Counted from the first letter of the stretch, positions 31,684 through 41,099 are shown. The stretch: DNA of 64,000 nucleotides from Natrarchaeobius halalkaliphilus (GCF_003841485.1 NZ_REFY01000006.1:124001-188000), one strand, 5' to 3'. Notes: generated by a model from the letters alone, not told the origin. A program made the numbers and translations.

Positions 31684-31770
31684 TTACAGTAGACCGTATG
31701 AGTTGCCGACTTGCTGTTCCGGGGCGAGTTTTCGGAATTGGTCAGTACCGCTCGAGGATTCACCGCTCAC
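31684..31770 (-). pseudogene. Truncated relic of the viral zinc-ribbon gene (homologous to 8448-8990)
   Basis: GTG-start frame of 28 codons beginning VSGESSS, like the intact MSGESSS protein, then unrelated sequence and a stop. Overlaps the 44-residue gene relic in the same way as in the provirus. Confidence 0.6.
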
Positions 31771-31900
31771 GAGACTCACCCCCGTTCTCGAGCGCTTCCC
31801 GAACCTCGGCGTCGGTCGCCTGGCGGGCCGGATGGACGGTGGGCGTCCCCCTCGAGACGTCGTACAGTACGCTCGCGCGGACGAACGACGGCTTACGCAT
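31760..31900 (-). pseudogene. Relic copy of the 44-residue viral protein
   Basis: 46 codons: MRKPSFVRASVLYDVSRG.. with VHPARQATDAEVREALEN, clearly homologous to 8317-8451. The frame is intact but the operon is destroyed around it, so it is probably not functional. Confidence 0.6.
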
Positions 31901-32132
31901 CCGGCACATCTCCGTGTCGGCCCGGCGACGTCTCTGGATCCGGAATCGGAACCTCGAGTCCTGCGGCAGAGCCTCGGCTCAGTCGGCAGTAGGTATCGCA
32001 CTCGCCGCAACGGTGGGCGCGGTCGCGATCGTCACCGAACACTCGAGCGAACTGGTTGGTAACGTGGGCTCCACAGTGACGACCGGTCGACGTCTCGACC
32101 GACGCCCAGGGAATGGAACTCACGCCGACCAC
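31893..32132 (-). pseudogene. Degenerate copy of the viral zinc-ribbon protein
   Basis: Matches 8073-8324 through HCGAH(V/I)TNQFARVFGDDRDRAHRCGECD.Y.RLSRGSAAGLEVPIPDPETS.GRHG. The first zinc ligand has changed from Cys to Gly (TGRHCGAH), so the ribbon is probably broken. Confidence 0.65.
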
Positions 32133-32300
32133 CCCGAATTTCGACTACAAAAACCGCCAGAGGACGGCGTCCCCCAACTGGTTTCAAGCTCACACCCACA
32201 TTTTCGGTCTAATCTCGAGGACGCGCCCCTCCGGGTAGAGGGACTGAAACGGGTGTAAACGCCGTTATCTGGTTCGACTACGAAACGGCAGGAAACTGGA

Positions 32301-32374
32301 TCCGCCCTCCCCGATTTGAACGGGGGACAAGTCGATCTACAGTCGACTGCTCTACCAGTCTGAGCTAAGGGCGG
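32301..32374 (-). tRNA. tRNA-Tyr (anticodon GTA)
   Basis: Cloverleaf on the minus strand: acceptor CCGCCCT/AGGGCGG, D-arm GCTC..GAGC, anticodon stem GTCGA/TCGAC with loop CTGTAGA (anticodon GTA), T-arm CCCCG..TTCAAAT..CGGGG, discriminator A, no CCA. A relic of a tRNA-integrating element borders its 3' end. Confidence 0.95.
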
Positions 32375-32501
32375 TCTCAACAAAACGTAGGCCATGTAGG
32401 AGACATAAGGGTTGTTATTTCACCCGACGACGTCCGTATGACAACCGTCGGAGGGAGGAATGATTGATATAGGATGACTGTTAACATAGTGGTATCAGCA
32501 G

Positions 32502-33089
32502 ATGAGCAAGATCACGTTCCGAGCCGATGACGACCTCATCGAGGAACTCGAGTCACTCGAGATTTCCAAGAGCGAGGCGATGCGCGAGGCGCTCCGTTCG
32601 TATCTCGGTGAGCCGACCCAGGTCGATTCCGGAACGGAACGTGAGGCGAACGAGACGGCGATCGATGACCTCGTTCGTGATCGAGTCGACGAGCTACTGA
32701 CTGAACGGCTCGAAACACGGACCTCTCCTCACCGTGTGCGCTCGCGGACGTCCGAACGCCACGATCTCAACCTGTCGATCTCCTTCGAGGGGGTCGAGGG
32801 GGCGTCGGTCGAGCCTTCGAAGACGCGAACCGGATCGGTCGACGCCGAGTACGAATCCGAGGCCGTTACTCGGGATCGGACCGGTTCTTCGGAGCAGAAC
32901 AGAGAACGAACGCAGTGTGGACAGTGTGGTGAACACGTCGACGACGATCACGTTTACTGTCCAAACTGTGGCGAGAAGGCCTCACGACGGCTGTTCTGTG
33001 AGTGCGGTGACGAACTCCGGTCGGACTGGTCGTTCTGTCCGAGCTGTGGCCGTCGGACGCCGGCCGCTGACGTTCTCGAGTCGGGGTAA
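32502..33089 (+). CDS. cdrL: CdrL: ribbon-helix-helix plus double zinc-ribbon regulator
   Basis: 195 residues: N-terminal RHH domain (MSKITFRADDDLIEELESLEISKSEAMREALRSYL), a long acidic linker with coiled-coil potential (DLVRDRVDELLTERL), and two C-terminal zinc ribbons (CGQCGEHVDDDHVYCPNCGEK and CECGDELRSDWSFCPSCGR). Upstream of cdrS-ftsZ2 in the order known from Halobacterium salinarum and other haloarchaea, where the Cdr proteins regulate ftsZ2 and cell division. RHH protein operator candidates are found between this gene and cdrS. Confidence 0.9.
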   Translation: MSKITFRADDDLIEELESLEISKSEAMREALRSYLGEPTQVDSGTEREANETAIDDLVRDRVDELLTERLETRTSPHRVRSRTSERHDLNLSISFEGVEGASVEPSKTRTGSVDAEYESEAVTRDRTGSSEQNRERTQCGQCGEHVDDDHVYCPNCGEKASRRLFCECGDELRSDWSFCPSCGRRTPAADVLESG

Positions 33090-33107
33090 TCAGCGACCGA
33101 GAGTTTC

Positions 33108-33280
33108 GTAAGACACTGACGGTCATGACCGGCGATAGTTTTATTACCTATGCAAGTATTTCGTTTACTCGCGTAAGACGGTTGTCTTACAGATGGCATG
33201 AATTGCCGAAAACGCCCGAAACAGGGCGTGTAACCTGTAAGACACTGCGTGTCAGACAGGGGCGCGCGCCGTCTTACCCA
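33108..33280. promoter_or_regulatory. Cluster of GTAAGAC inverted repeats upstream of cdrS-ftsZ2
   Basis: GTAAGACAC (33108), perfect palindrome GTAAGAC-GGTT-GTCTTAC (33173-33190), the imperfect 27-bp palindrome CCTGTAAGACAC-TGC-GTGTCAGACAGG (33234-33260), and GTCTTACC (33271). One more GTAAGACAC lies beyond ftsZ2 (about 34789). Likely operators for CdrS/CdrL or another RHH factor. Confidence 0.6.
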
Positions 33281-33296
33281 AACGGGGAATACAACA

Positions 33297-33476
33297 ATGG
33301 AGCGTGTGACACTGCGAATTCCGAAACAGCAGATCGAGGAGGTTGAGCAACTGGTCGACTCCGGCGAGTTTCCGAATCGGAGCGAGGCGATCCGATCGGC
33401 CGTCCGAGAGATGATCAACGAACAGTACGACGGGCAGACGGACCAGACCAGCAAACGCAGCTGGGCAAAGGTGTAA
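33297..33476 (+). CDS. cdrS: CdrS: ribbon-helix-helix cell-division regulator
   Basis: 59 residues: [40 protein letters not shown], a canonical RHH (CopG-like) domain, with a short basic tail. 2 bp upstream of ftsZ2, so co-transcribed. In Halobacterium, CdrS is a transcription factor that activates ftsZ2 and others to control division. The ATG at 33297 gives the exact family length. Confidence 0.93.
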   Translation: MERVTLRIPKQQIEEVEQLVDSGEFPNRSEAIRSAVREMINEQYDGQTDQTSKRSWAKV

Positions 33477-33478
33477 CG

Positions 33479-34666
33479 ATGCAGGATATTGTACAAGACG
33501 CTCTTGAGAACGCCGAACAGGAAGCCCGCGAGATGGATGCCGACATGGACGACGACGAGTTCGGTGATCCTCGAATCGTCATCGTCGGTTGTGGCGGAGC
33601 CGGAAACAACACGATCAACCGACTGTACAACATCGGTGTCGACGGCGCTGATACAGTCGCGGTCAACACCGACAAGCAACATCTCACGATGATCGAAGCC
33701 GACACGAAGATTCTCGTCGGCAAGTCGCTCACGAACGGACTCGGTGCTGGCGGCGATCCGTCGATGGGCGAGCGAGCCACGGAGATGGCACAGAGTACCG
33801 TCAAGGAGGTTCTCGGTGATGCTGACCTCGTCTTCGTGACCGCCGGTATGGGTGGCGGAACCGGTACCGGTGCCGCACCCGTCGTCTCGAAGATCGCGAA
33901 AGAGCAGGGGGCGATCGTCGTCGGAATGGTCTCGACGCCGTTCAACGTCGAGCGCGCCCGGACGGTCAAAGCCGAGGAGGGACTCGAAAAGCTCCGCGAA
34001 CAGGCTGACTCGATCATCGTCCTCGACAACAATCGGCTACTCGATTACGTCCCGAACCTCCCGATCGGCAAGGCGTTCTCGGTGATGGATCAGATCATCG
34101 CCGAGACCGTCAAGGGAATCTCTGAGACGATAACCCAGCCCTCTCTCATCAATCTGGACTACGCGGACATGTCCACGATCATGAATCAGGGCGGCGTCGC
34201 GGTGATGCTCGTCGGTGAGACTCAAGACAAGAACAAGACCAACGAAGTCGTCAAGGATGCGATGAACCATCCGCTACTCGACGTCGACTATCGTGGTGCG
34301 TCCGGTGGTCTCGTCCACATTACCGGTGGACCGGATCTGACGCTCAAGGAGGCAGAGGGCATTGCCGACAACATCACGGAGCGCCTCGAGGCCTCCGCGA
34401 ACGTCATCTGGGGCGCACGCATTCAGGAGAACTACAAGGGCAAGGTCCGCGTGATGGCGATCATGACCGGCGTCCAGAGTGCGCAGGTACTCGGTCCGAC
34501 GACGCAGAAACAGGCCGACAAGTCGCGTGCGAGTATCGAGGGTGTCAACGAGTCAAACTTCGATGCGAGTAACAACGTCGAACACTCCCGGTCCGGCCAC
34601 GGCGCACAGAGCGATGGCGGGCGCGAGGAACTCGAGAAACAGAACGGCGTCGACGTTATCCGATAA
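33479..34666 (+). CDS. ftsZ2: Cell division GTPase FtsZ2
   Basis: 395 residues with tubulin signature [10 protein letters not shown] ([12 protein letters not shown]), nucleotide-binding [15 protein letters not shown], and T7 region [15 protein letters not shown]. FtsZ2, with FtsZ1, drives constriction in haloarchaea; the cdrS linkage identifies this paralogue. C-terminal tail is short, acidic and ends DVIR. Start follows cdrS by 2 bp. Confidence 0.95.
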   Translation: MQDIVQDALENAEQEAREMDADMDDDEFGDPRIVIVGCGGAGNNTINRLYNIGVDGADTVAVNTDKQHLTMIEADTKILVGKSLTNGLGAGGDPSMGERATEMAQSTVKEVLGDADLVFVTAGMGGGTGTGAAPVVSKIAKEQGAIVVGMVSTPFNVERARTVKAEEGLEKLREQADSIIVLDNNRLLDYVPNLPIGKAFSVMDQIIAETVKGISETITQPSLINLDYADMSTIMNQGGVAVMLVGETQDKNKTNEVVKDAMNHPLLDVDYRGASGGLVHITGGPDLTLKEAEGIADNITERLEASANVIWGARIQENYKGKVRVMAIMTGVQSAQVLGPTTQKQADKSRASIEGVNESNFDASNNVEHSRSGHGAQSDGGREELEKQNGVDVIR

Positions 34667-34834
34667 CGCACGACTCAGACTGCGACTCGACAGCACCGTC
34701 TCGAATCACGACTTCTACCGACCGTCAGTTCGACGCTACTCACGAGCGTATCGGTTACCCGCTGTCGACGAGCCGCTCAAACTGTAGTGTAAGACACGTC
34801 GTACAACGCGGCTCGATCGAGTCGAACGACCCAG

Positions 34835-35794
34835 TCAGACGAGCGACTCGAGCAGCGAACACTTCCGACAGATTTCGCGCGTTGTGGTCGACCCGCACTC
34901 GATACACTCCCTGAGATCGGCACCGTCGTCGCCGCTGTATTCCTCCGAGACGATCCCCGCCAGTTCCTCGTAGCCCGAAATGATGGAGTGGCGCGTGCCG
35001 GGATGATTCTCCTCGAGCTGGTAGAGGAGTTGCTGGATTTCGCCGCGGTAGGCCTCGCTCGAGTGGGGACACTCAGTGATGTGTGCGGGGAGGTCGTCGA
35101 GGTGGGCGTAGAGAGCGACTTCCTTCTCGGGGACGTCACGCAGTGGCTTCGCTCGCGGAACGAACTCGTCCTGTTCGTCTCGCTCCGAGAGCGGCCCGAG
35201 GCTCGCGTCGAAGTGTTTCGCGATCTGGGCGACGTCACCCTCGAGGACGTTCATCAACGCGGTCTGGGCCTCGTCGTCGAGGTTGTGACCGGTCAATAAG
35301 AGGTCGGCCTCGAGGTCCTCGGCGTAGCGCGAGAGAAGGTCGCGCCGAAAGACGCCGCAGTAGGCACAGGCGGCCATGTTTTCGGGATCGTCCTCCACGA
35401 CGTCGTCCATTCGGACGCCGAACTCGGATTCGTAGCTGACGACCTCGTGGCGGATCCCGAGGTCGTCGGTGAGCTCGACGCAGGCCTCCAGGCTCTTATC
35501 GCGGTAGCCCTCGATCCCTTCGTGGATCGTCAACCCGACGAGTTCGATGCGGGGGTCTTCAGCGAACGTGTCGTGGAGGATCTGCGTGAGTACGACGCTG
35601 TCTTTGCCACCCGAGAGACCGATCACCCAGATCTGTGGGTCTTCGGGCGTCGGATCGCCCGAGACGAGGTCGTCCCGACGTACTCGGCGACGTATCCGTT
35701 TCGTGACCGACTCGCGGAAGTGATCCGCACAGAGGTGTGCCCCGGAGTAGGCGGCGTGCATGACCGCTTCCTCGCCACACCGATTGCAGTCCAT
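34835..35794 (-). CDS. ncsA: tRNA 2-thiolation protein NcsA (TtuA/Ncs6 family)
   Basis: 319 residues from MDCNRCGEEA. PP-loop ATP-pyrophosphatase motif SGGKDS (IGLSGGKDSVVLTQ), N-terminal zinc pair CNRC..C, a central CAYCGVFRR and C-terminal CIECGSTTTREICRKC zinc ribbon, as in Ncs6/TtuA proteins that 2-thiolate tRNA U34 (Lys, Glu, Gln) using ubiquitin-like SAMP proteins in haloarchaea. The start at 35794 fits the family N-terminus better than the ATG eight codons upstream. Confidence 0.92.
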   Translation of the reverse strand: MDCNRCGEEAVMHAAYSGAHLCADHFRESVTKRIRRRVRRDDLVSGDPTPEDPQIWVIGLSGGKDSVVLTQILHDTFAEDPRIELVGLTIHEGIEGYRDKSLEACVELTDDLGIRHEVVSYESEFGVRMDDVVEDDPENMAACAYCGVFRRDLLSRYAEDLEADLLLTGHNLDDEAQTALMNVLEGDVAQIAKHFDASLGPLSERDEQDEFVPRAKPLRDVPEKEVALYAHLDDLPAHITECPHSSEAYRGEIQQLLYQLEENHPGTRHSIISGYEELAGIVSEEYSGDDGADLRECIECGSTTTREICRKCSLLESLV

Positions 35795-35856
35795 CGGCCG
35801 GTCGTTGTCGGCGCGCACCCATCACGGTTTCGTCTCCGGACCCACTCGACTCCGTC

Positions 35857-36585
35857 TCAGTCCTCGAGTGGGACGACCGTCCGTTGTTCGGCGGCGTCGG
35901 AACCGTTCTCGAGGGCGTCCAGTACCAGGTCGACGTACCAGTCCCGGCGCGCGGACGAGAACAGTTCGTGGCCGCCGTCGTAGAGGACGACGTGTTCGGA
36001 CGGAACGCGCTCTCCGATCGGCCGGAGATCCGAGATCGGGTCCCGAAGCGAACAGAACACCACCGCGTCGTGGTCGATGGTCAACAGCTCCTGGTGGGCG
36101 TGACGCGTCTCCCGGACGAACGCCGGCGACACCCACCGCGGCATCGTCGCGATCTGATGATCGGTCGCCCGTTCACCCAGATGCGTCTCGTTCAACTCAC
36201 CGACCGGGAGACACGGCACCGTCGTCGGAAGCGTTGCCACCGCGTCCAGCACCATCGGGTCGGGGAATTTGCTGCCGTATCCCCACCAGGGACTCAGGTA
36301 GACGTGGTTGTCCGCACCGTCGAGGGCCTGCCCGATAAGCGCACCCGCGCTGTGGCCAAGTAACTGGTATCCCTCGAGATCCAGGACGTACTCTGCGACG
36401 GGCTCGAGCCAGTCGGCTTTGAAGTCCTCGACGTTCGTGGGGAGTTCGAACGCGTGGACGCGGTAGCCGGATTCGGTTAGCTTCCCGAGGAGCCAGCTGA
36501 CGTTCTCGTGGGTCCAGCGGTTGCCCCAGCCCATGACGAACACCAGTTCTTCGTCGCCGTCCTCGTTGAAAACGCGGTGTCTCAT
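35857..36585 (-). CDS. Alpha/beta hydrolase fold protein
   Basis: 242 residues from MRHRVFNEDGDEELVF. Nucleophile elbow GHSAG (YQLLGHSAGALIG), oxyanion region (MGWGNRWTHENVSWLLGKL), catalytic Asp candidate in SLRDPISDLRP, catalytic His in YDGGHELF. Possibly a lipase/esterase or a thioesterase-like enzyme. Shares a short divergent intergenic region with the DUF4442 gene on the plus strand. Confidence 0.85.
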   Translation of the reverse strand: MRHRVFNEDGDEELVFVMGWGNRWTHENVSWLLGKLTESGYRVHAFELPTNVEDFKADWLEPVAEYVLDLEGYQLLGHSAGALIGQALDGADNHVYLSPWWGYGSKFPDPMVLDAVATLPTTVPCLPVGELNETHLGERATDHQIATMPRWVSPAFVRETRHAHQELLTIDHDAVVFCSLRDPISDLRPIGERVPSEHVVLYDGGHELFSSARRDWYVDLVLDALENGSDAAEQRTVVPLED

Positions 36586-36698
36586 AGGATTCCGTTCGGT
36601 GCGAACCGATAAAAAACATGATCTCTCGACGGCGTCAACTCTCGGCCACGGGCCGAGCGTTTGCCAATGCTTTCCGTCCGTCGGATCGACTGCATCGT

Positions 36699-37172
36699 AT
36701 GCTCGCATCCCTTCGGGCGCGTCTCTCTCGGCTCGCGTTCAATCTGTTTCCCGCCTACCGCGGAACCGGCGGCCGCGTCACGTACGTTGCACCCGACTGG
36801 CGGGAGGTTCGCGTGAAGCTCCCGCTGAACTGGCGGACCCGGAACTACGTGGGAACCACTTTCGGCGGCAGTATGTACGCCGCTCTCGACCCGTTCTACG
36901 TGATGATGCTGCTCAAAAACCTCGGAGACGGCTACGTTGTCTGGGACAAAGAGGCCGAGATCAGGTTCAAGCGACCCGGCCGACAGACGCTGTACGCGAG
37001 GTTTACGATCACTGGCGAAGAGATCGCGGCGATCCGAGCCGAACTCGAGCGGGACGGGACCGAGTCGGTCGACCGACACTACACGGTCGACCTCGTCGAC
37101 GCGGACGGTGTGGTTCACGCGACCGTTCGAAAGACGGTCTACGTGGCGACCGACGAGTCGAAGGCGGCCTGA
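36699..37172 (+). CDS. DUF4442 hotdog-fold protein
   Basis: 157 residues from MLASLRARLSRLAFNLFPAYRGTGG (an earlier in-frame start at 36618 would overlap the divergent promoter). FGGSMYAALDPFYVMMLLKNLGDGYVVWDKEAEIRFKRPG matches the DUF4442 family, a hotdog fold related to thioesterases. Divergent from the alpha/beta hydrolase; a common role in fatty-acyl metabolism is conceivable. Confidence 0.85.
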   Translation: MLASLRARLSRLAFNLFPAYRGTGGRVTYVAPDWREVRVKLPLNWRTRNYVGTTFGGSMYAALDPFYVMMLLKNLGDGYVVWDKEAEIRFKRPGRQTLYARFTITGEEIAAIRAELERDGTESVDRHYTVDLVDADGVVHATVRKTVYVATDESKAA

Positions 37173-37234
37173 TCGAGACGACCGGATCGTCGACACTGCA
37201 AACGGTTTTGCGCCTCGAGCACCCAGTCTCGACA

Positions 37235-37951
37235 ATGAGTGGATTTGACCGCGCCGAGGCGGTCGATCGCCTCGAGGCGCTCGTCGGTACCGTCGAGAAC
37301 GATCGACTCCCCGTTCCGGTCCGCGAGGTCTGGGCCTTTGGCGACGTCGCGCTCGGGCTCGACCCCGTCGACCGCCTCGATATCTACCTGACGAAGGACA
37401 TCCTGTTGCGAGACGACAGCCAGACCGTCGATGGCGACGGACGGGACGGGATGGCTGGCGGAGAGGAAGGGGGAACGTCCCCCGAAGCACGGTTTCGATC
37501 GTCCCACGGAATCGAGGGCGTCGGCAAGTCTGTCCGAGCTGACTGGGCAGTCGAGTATCCCGAGCATCTGCGGGCCAACGCGAACGGGCACGCCGCACCC
37601 GAGAAGTGTCTCGCCGCACACCTGCTCGGAGAGATCGATGACGAACCCATCCACCTCGAGGTCTGTAACGCCCCCTTCGAGGACAACGTCACCCAGCGCC
37701 TCCGCGGGGCGAAACGACGTGAGGATTACACCCAGTTGCTCGACCCGCGCGGCGTCTGCCTCTGGGTCGACGGCACCCGGAGCGACGAGGCGTTCCGAAA
37801 GCTTCGTGAGAGCGACCTCGCACTGCCGACGCTTTCTGACGCCCTCGAGATGCTCGGACTGGACGGCGAGGAGGCGACGGACGCCGCTCGAACGCTTCAT
37901 GCCTGGCGCGACGATCAGGAGGGCGTGACGGTCCGCGGCGACGTCGTCTGA
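37235..37951 (+). CDS. Conserved haloarchaeal protein (DUF7095-like)
   Basis: 238 residues from MSGFDRAEAVDRLEALVGTVENDRLPVPVREVWAFGDVALGLDPVDRLDIYLTKD. The RLDIYLTKD..LR stretch suggests a nucleotidyltransferase-like alpha/beta core (GDVALG), but no clear catalytic aspartate pair is seen. C-terminus has EVCNAPFEDNVTQRLRGAKRREDY. Conserved among haloarchaea (DUF7095, from memory). Confidence 0.75.
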   Translation: MSGFDRAEAVDRLEALVGTVENDRLPVPVREVWAFGDVALGLDPVDRLDIYLTKDILLRDDSQTVDGDGRDGMAGGEEGGTSPEARFRSSHGIEGVGKSVRADWAVEYPEHLRANANGHAAPEKCLAAHLLGEIDDEPIHLEVCNAPFEDNVTQRLRGAKRREDYTQLLDPRGVCLWVDGTRSDEAFRKLRESDLALPTLSDALEMLGLDGEEATDAARTLHAWRDDQEGVTVRGDVV

Positions 37952-38024
37952 TCGCCACGCTCGAGATTCCTGCTGTCTGTGGGTGCGTTCGTCAGGACGG
38001 ATCACTCGCTAACGTATCGGGTGC

Positions 38025-39182
38025 TTAGCTCGGCAGCCGTCCCGATCGCTCGATGAGGGCGAGGACGACGACCGAAGACGCGAGAAAGAGAGCGGCGCTC
38101 GCGAACACCCAGTCGTAGGTGTACCCTCCTTCGATGAAGAGGCCGACGACGGACGATCCGAGCGCCTGCGTGAGCATCCAGACGGAGCTAAAGACGGCGT
38201 AGGCGCTTGCACGCGTCGAGTCCGGAAGCGTATCGAGGAGATACGTATCGACGGCCGGGAACAGGGCGTGGATGACGAATCCGACGACCGCAGACAGCAC
38301 GATCAGCGCGATCAGTCCCTCGACCAGCGTCAGTGCGAAGAGACAGAGGGAGAACGCGGCGACGATTCCGAGCAGGTACGGAACGTGTGGAAGCGTGTCG
38401 GCAAGGTCGCCGCCCACGTAAAACGCGGGAACGCCGGCGACGAACACGATCGTGAGCATCGTCCCTGCGGCACCGCTCGAGAGCCCTTTCGATTGCATGT
38501 ACAGTTCGTAAAAGTTGAACACGCCCTGCCAGACGAACACTGTCGTCCCGACGAGGACGAGCGCGGTTACGATGAGACGCCACTCCGAGAGCGCGCCCGA
38601 GACGAAGTCCCGGTCGGATCGACCGGCTTCGGGCATCTCGGTCCGCCTCGTGACGATCCAGGTGTAGACAGTTACTGCGGTCGCTCCGGCGGCGATCGTC
38701 CATATCGAGAGCCGCCAGTCGACAACGAGTGTGAGCGCGACGAGCGGCGCGGCGATCACCGCCGCCATCTGACTTGCTCCGCCGTGGATTCCCATGACGT
38801 GTCCGACGCGGTCCGGATACAGTTCACTCAACAGCGGATTCGCGGAGACGAAGTAGACTCCTGAGGCGATTCCCATGAAGAACGCCCCAACCATCAGGTG
38901 ACCGACCGTCGTGGCGGTCGCAGTGAATCCGGACGAGACCGCGAGAATCGTACCGGCACCGATCACGACGTGGTGTCTCGGGACTTTCGTCAGGAGCCAG
39001 CCGGTGGGAAGCCGAAGCGACGCGCTTCCGATCCACACGAGCGTCACGATAAGTCCGGCAGTCGCCTCCCCGATCCCGAATTCCGCGATGAACACGTCCA
39101 GAAGCGGTGCGAAGACGATCCTGGCGAGGTTGAGAAAAAACACGAGTCCACAGAGGGAACCGAAGAGCCGAGCGCGGGTCAC
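38025..39182 (-). CDS. Major facilitator superfamily transporter
   Basis: 385 residues with 12 predicted membrane helices. Characteristic MFS elements: the helix 2-3 loop region (GSASLRLPTGWLLTKVPRHHVVIGAG), a proline/glycine-rich helix 4-5 (LMVGAFFMGIASGVYF), and a central charged loop (TRRTEMPEAGRSDRD). Substrate unknown. Single gene on the minus strand between the DUF7095-like gene and the ABC-2 exporter. Confidence 0.9.
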   Translation of the reverse strand: MTRARLFGSLCGLVFFLNLARIVFAPLLDVFIAEFGIGEATAGLIVTLVWIGSASLRLPTGWLLTKVPRHHVVIGAGTILAVSSGFTATATTVGHLMVGAFFMGIASGVYFVSANPLLSELYPDRVGHVMGIHGGASQMAAVIAAPLVALTLVVDWRLSIWTIAAGATAVTVYTWIVTRRTEMPEAGRSDRDFVSGALSEWRLIVTALVLVGTTVFVWQGVFNFYELYMQSKGLSSGAAGTMLTIVFVAGVPAFYVGGDLADTLPHVPYLLGIVAAFSLCLFALTLVEGLIALIVLSAVVGFVIHALFPAVDTYLLDTLPDSTRASAYAVFSSVWMLTQALGSSVVGLFIEGGYTYDWVFASAALFLASSVVVLALIERSGRLPS

Positions 39183-39286
39183 GGTCGACGTTCCAACCAG
39201 ACGATATCAAACGTTCCGGAACAGGAAGTCGACCGGGTGTTCCGAACGAGCCGGGCCGAAACGCCGCCCGCGCTTTCAGCCTGAAC

Positions 39287-40078
39287 TCACACGTCCCGCC
39301 GATCGAACCACGCGACGCTCACGGCGACCAGAACCACGGTCATCACGACCAGAACGCCGACGTTTCCGAGGTCGTACGTACTATTTAGAAGGATCTCGTT
39401 GGGATCGTAATAGCGCATCGGAGCGATCGTTCCGACCGCGTCGTACTCGGTGTCGACGAGCAACGACTCGAGCATGAACAGGCCGAACGTAACTCCGAGC
39501 GCGGCTCGCTGGGCAATGCTCGTCCGGTCGACGGCGACTGACGCCGCGAGACCGATCGAGGCACAGGCGAAGAGGTAGGGTACCGAGAGCGCGTGGACTG
39601 CCACCACGTCGACGGCCGAGAGGGGCTCGTCGACCAGTTCCGCACTGACGTAGACCACGATCGGCGTGAGAACGTTGACGACGACGATCGGCACTCCGAG
39701 CGCGAGGAACTTCTCGAGGACGGTTCGATTCCGGGAGATCGGCATCGAAAGCAGAATGTCCATGCGGCCGCGTTCGATGTCGTCTGCGATCGCCCCCGCC
39801 GCGAGGTAGGCGAGGTACAGTCCGAGCAGGATCGTCCAGCCGAAGATGTAGAGTTCGAACGCGAGAAAACCCTCGAGCGTCGCCATCGTCTGGACATCGA
39901 ACAGCTGAATGACTTCGTCTGGATAGGCCTGGAGGAGTTCCTCGTCGACGTCGTCGAACGAGTCGCTGAAGGAGGGATAGATCCAGATGACGACGACCGC
40001 GAGCACGGACATCGCGATCGCGAGATAGACGCTTCCTCGCAGGCGATTCCGTCCGTCGTAGCGGGCGATCTCAAGCAT
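39287..40078 (-). CDS. ABC-2 type transporter permease
   Basis: 263 residues with six membrane spans and a typical ABC-2 loop (GAIADDIERGRMDILLSMPISRNRTVLEKF). The start MLEIARYDGRNRLRGS overlaps the end of the ATPase gene by 8 bp, so the two form an operon. The pair is likely an efflux system for small molecules or lipids; the substrate cannot be inferred. Confidence 0.88.
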   Translation of the reverse strand: MLEIARYDGRNRLRGSVYLAIAMSVLAVVVIWIYPSFSDSFDDVDEELLQAYPDEVIQLFDVQTMATLEGFLAFELYIFGWTILLGLYLAYLAAGAIADDIERGRMDILLSMPISRNRTVLEKFLALGVPIVVVNVLTPIVVYVSAELVDEPLSAVDVVAVHALSVPYLFACASIGLAASVAVDRTSIAQRAALGVTFGLFMLESLLVDTEYDAVGTIAPMRYYDPNEILLNSTYDLGNVGVLVVMTVVLVAVSVAWFDRRDV

Positions 40079-41099
40079 CGTCGCCGTCCCCATAAAATCG
40101 CAGTAAGACGGACTCGAGCGGTGCCTCCTCGATCGTCAGATCGACCAGTTCGGTCCCCGAGAGAACCGCGAGCAACTCATCGACCGGGCCCGTAAAGGTG
40201 AACGTATACTCGCGGAAGGTCTCTGGACGATCGGACTCTCCGACCGCCCCGATCGATTTGTTTCCCGAATCATCCGGTCCGCTCGTCGGGTCGCTCTGTG
40301 CGTCCGTCGTAGCAGTTCGCCCGCCGCCGGGATCGTGCGTCCTGTTTCCGGCACCGACCTCGAGATCGTGAACGCCCTCGAGATCGCGATCGAAGGTCGC
40401 GCGCGGGATCGGGTCGGCGGTGACGAGGCGAACGACCTTGCCGCTTCGATCCACCAGCGCGTCGATGGGTTCGACCGTGACGACCCTTCCCGAACGGATG
40501 ATTCCAACGCGGTCACAGAGGCGACGAACCTCACCGAGGATGTGCGAGGAGAAAAACAGCGTTCGGCCTCGATCGCGCTCTCCTCGAACGAATTCAGCGA
40601 ACCGTTGTTTCATCAGCGGGTCGAGCCCACCCGTCGGCTCGTCCAAGATCACCAGCTCCGGGTCGTGCATGAACGCCGTCACGAGGCCGAGTTTACGAAC
40701 GTTTCCGTGGGAGTACTCCCGGATCGGCCGCTCGAGGGGCGGATCGAACAGGTCGAGCAGCTTCTCGCTTCGCTCGTCGCCTTTGATCCCGGCGTGGAGT
40801 TCGAGGATCTCGCGTCCAGTTGCGGATTCGTCGAACTGGGGATCGTCGGGGAGGTACCCGATCCGGCGCTTGGCCTCGATGAGCGCCCGTTCGTCGGTGA
40901 TGTCCGCACCTAGAACGCGGGCGCTGCCGTCCGTCGGCGAGATGAGACCGAGCAGCATTCGAATCGTGGTCGTCTTCCCGGCCCCGTTCGGCCCGAGATA
41001 GCCGAATATTTCTCCTCGCTCGACCGCAAAGGAGATCGAATCGTTGGCACGCACCCCGCCGTAGTGTTTGGTAAGTCCCTCGAGTTCGACCGCGGCCAT
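40071..41099 (-). CDS. ABC transporter ATP-binding protein
   Basis: 342 residues. Walker A GPNGAGKTT, Q-loop (DDPQFDE), signature EYSHGNVRKLG, Walker B LVILDEPTGGLDP, switch His in FFSSHIL. The extended C-terminus (about 230-340) has a low-complexity Ser/Thr/Asp insert before a conserved fold, as in other DrrA-like subunits. Partner of the permease directly downstream. Confidence 0.93.
   Translation of the reverse strand: MAAVELEGLTKHYGGVRANDSISFAVERGEIFGYLGPNGAGKTTTIRMLLGLISPTDGSARVLGADITDERALIEAKRRIGYLPDDPQFDESATGREILELHAGIKGDERSEKLLDLFDPPLERPIREYSHGNVRKLGLVTAFMHDPELVILDEPTGGLDPLMKQRFAEFVRGERDRGRTLFFSSHILGEVRRLCDRVGIIRSGRVVTVEPIDALVDRSGKVVRLVTADPIPRATFDRDLEGVHDLEVGAGNRTHDPGGGRTATTDAQSDPTSGPDDSGNKSIGAVGESDRPETFREYTFTFTGPVDELLAVLSGTELVDLTIEEAPLESVLLRFYGDGDDA

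Larger units (their letters stand above)
31640..32301 (-). mobile_element. Relic of a second, related provirus inserted at tRNA-Tyr
   Basis: On the minus strand, next to tRNA-Tyr, three genes collinear with the left operon of the main provirus (8073-8990) are recognisable: zinc-ribbon (31893-32132), 44-residue protein (31760-31900), and only the first few residues of the third. Non-coding CTGGCGGTTTTTGT plus GTCG before the first gene is shared too (8054-8070 and about 32142-32160). The rest of that element is gone. Confidence 0.75.
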
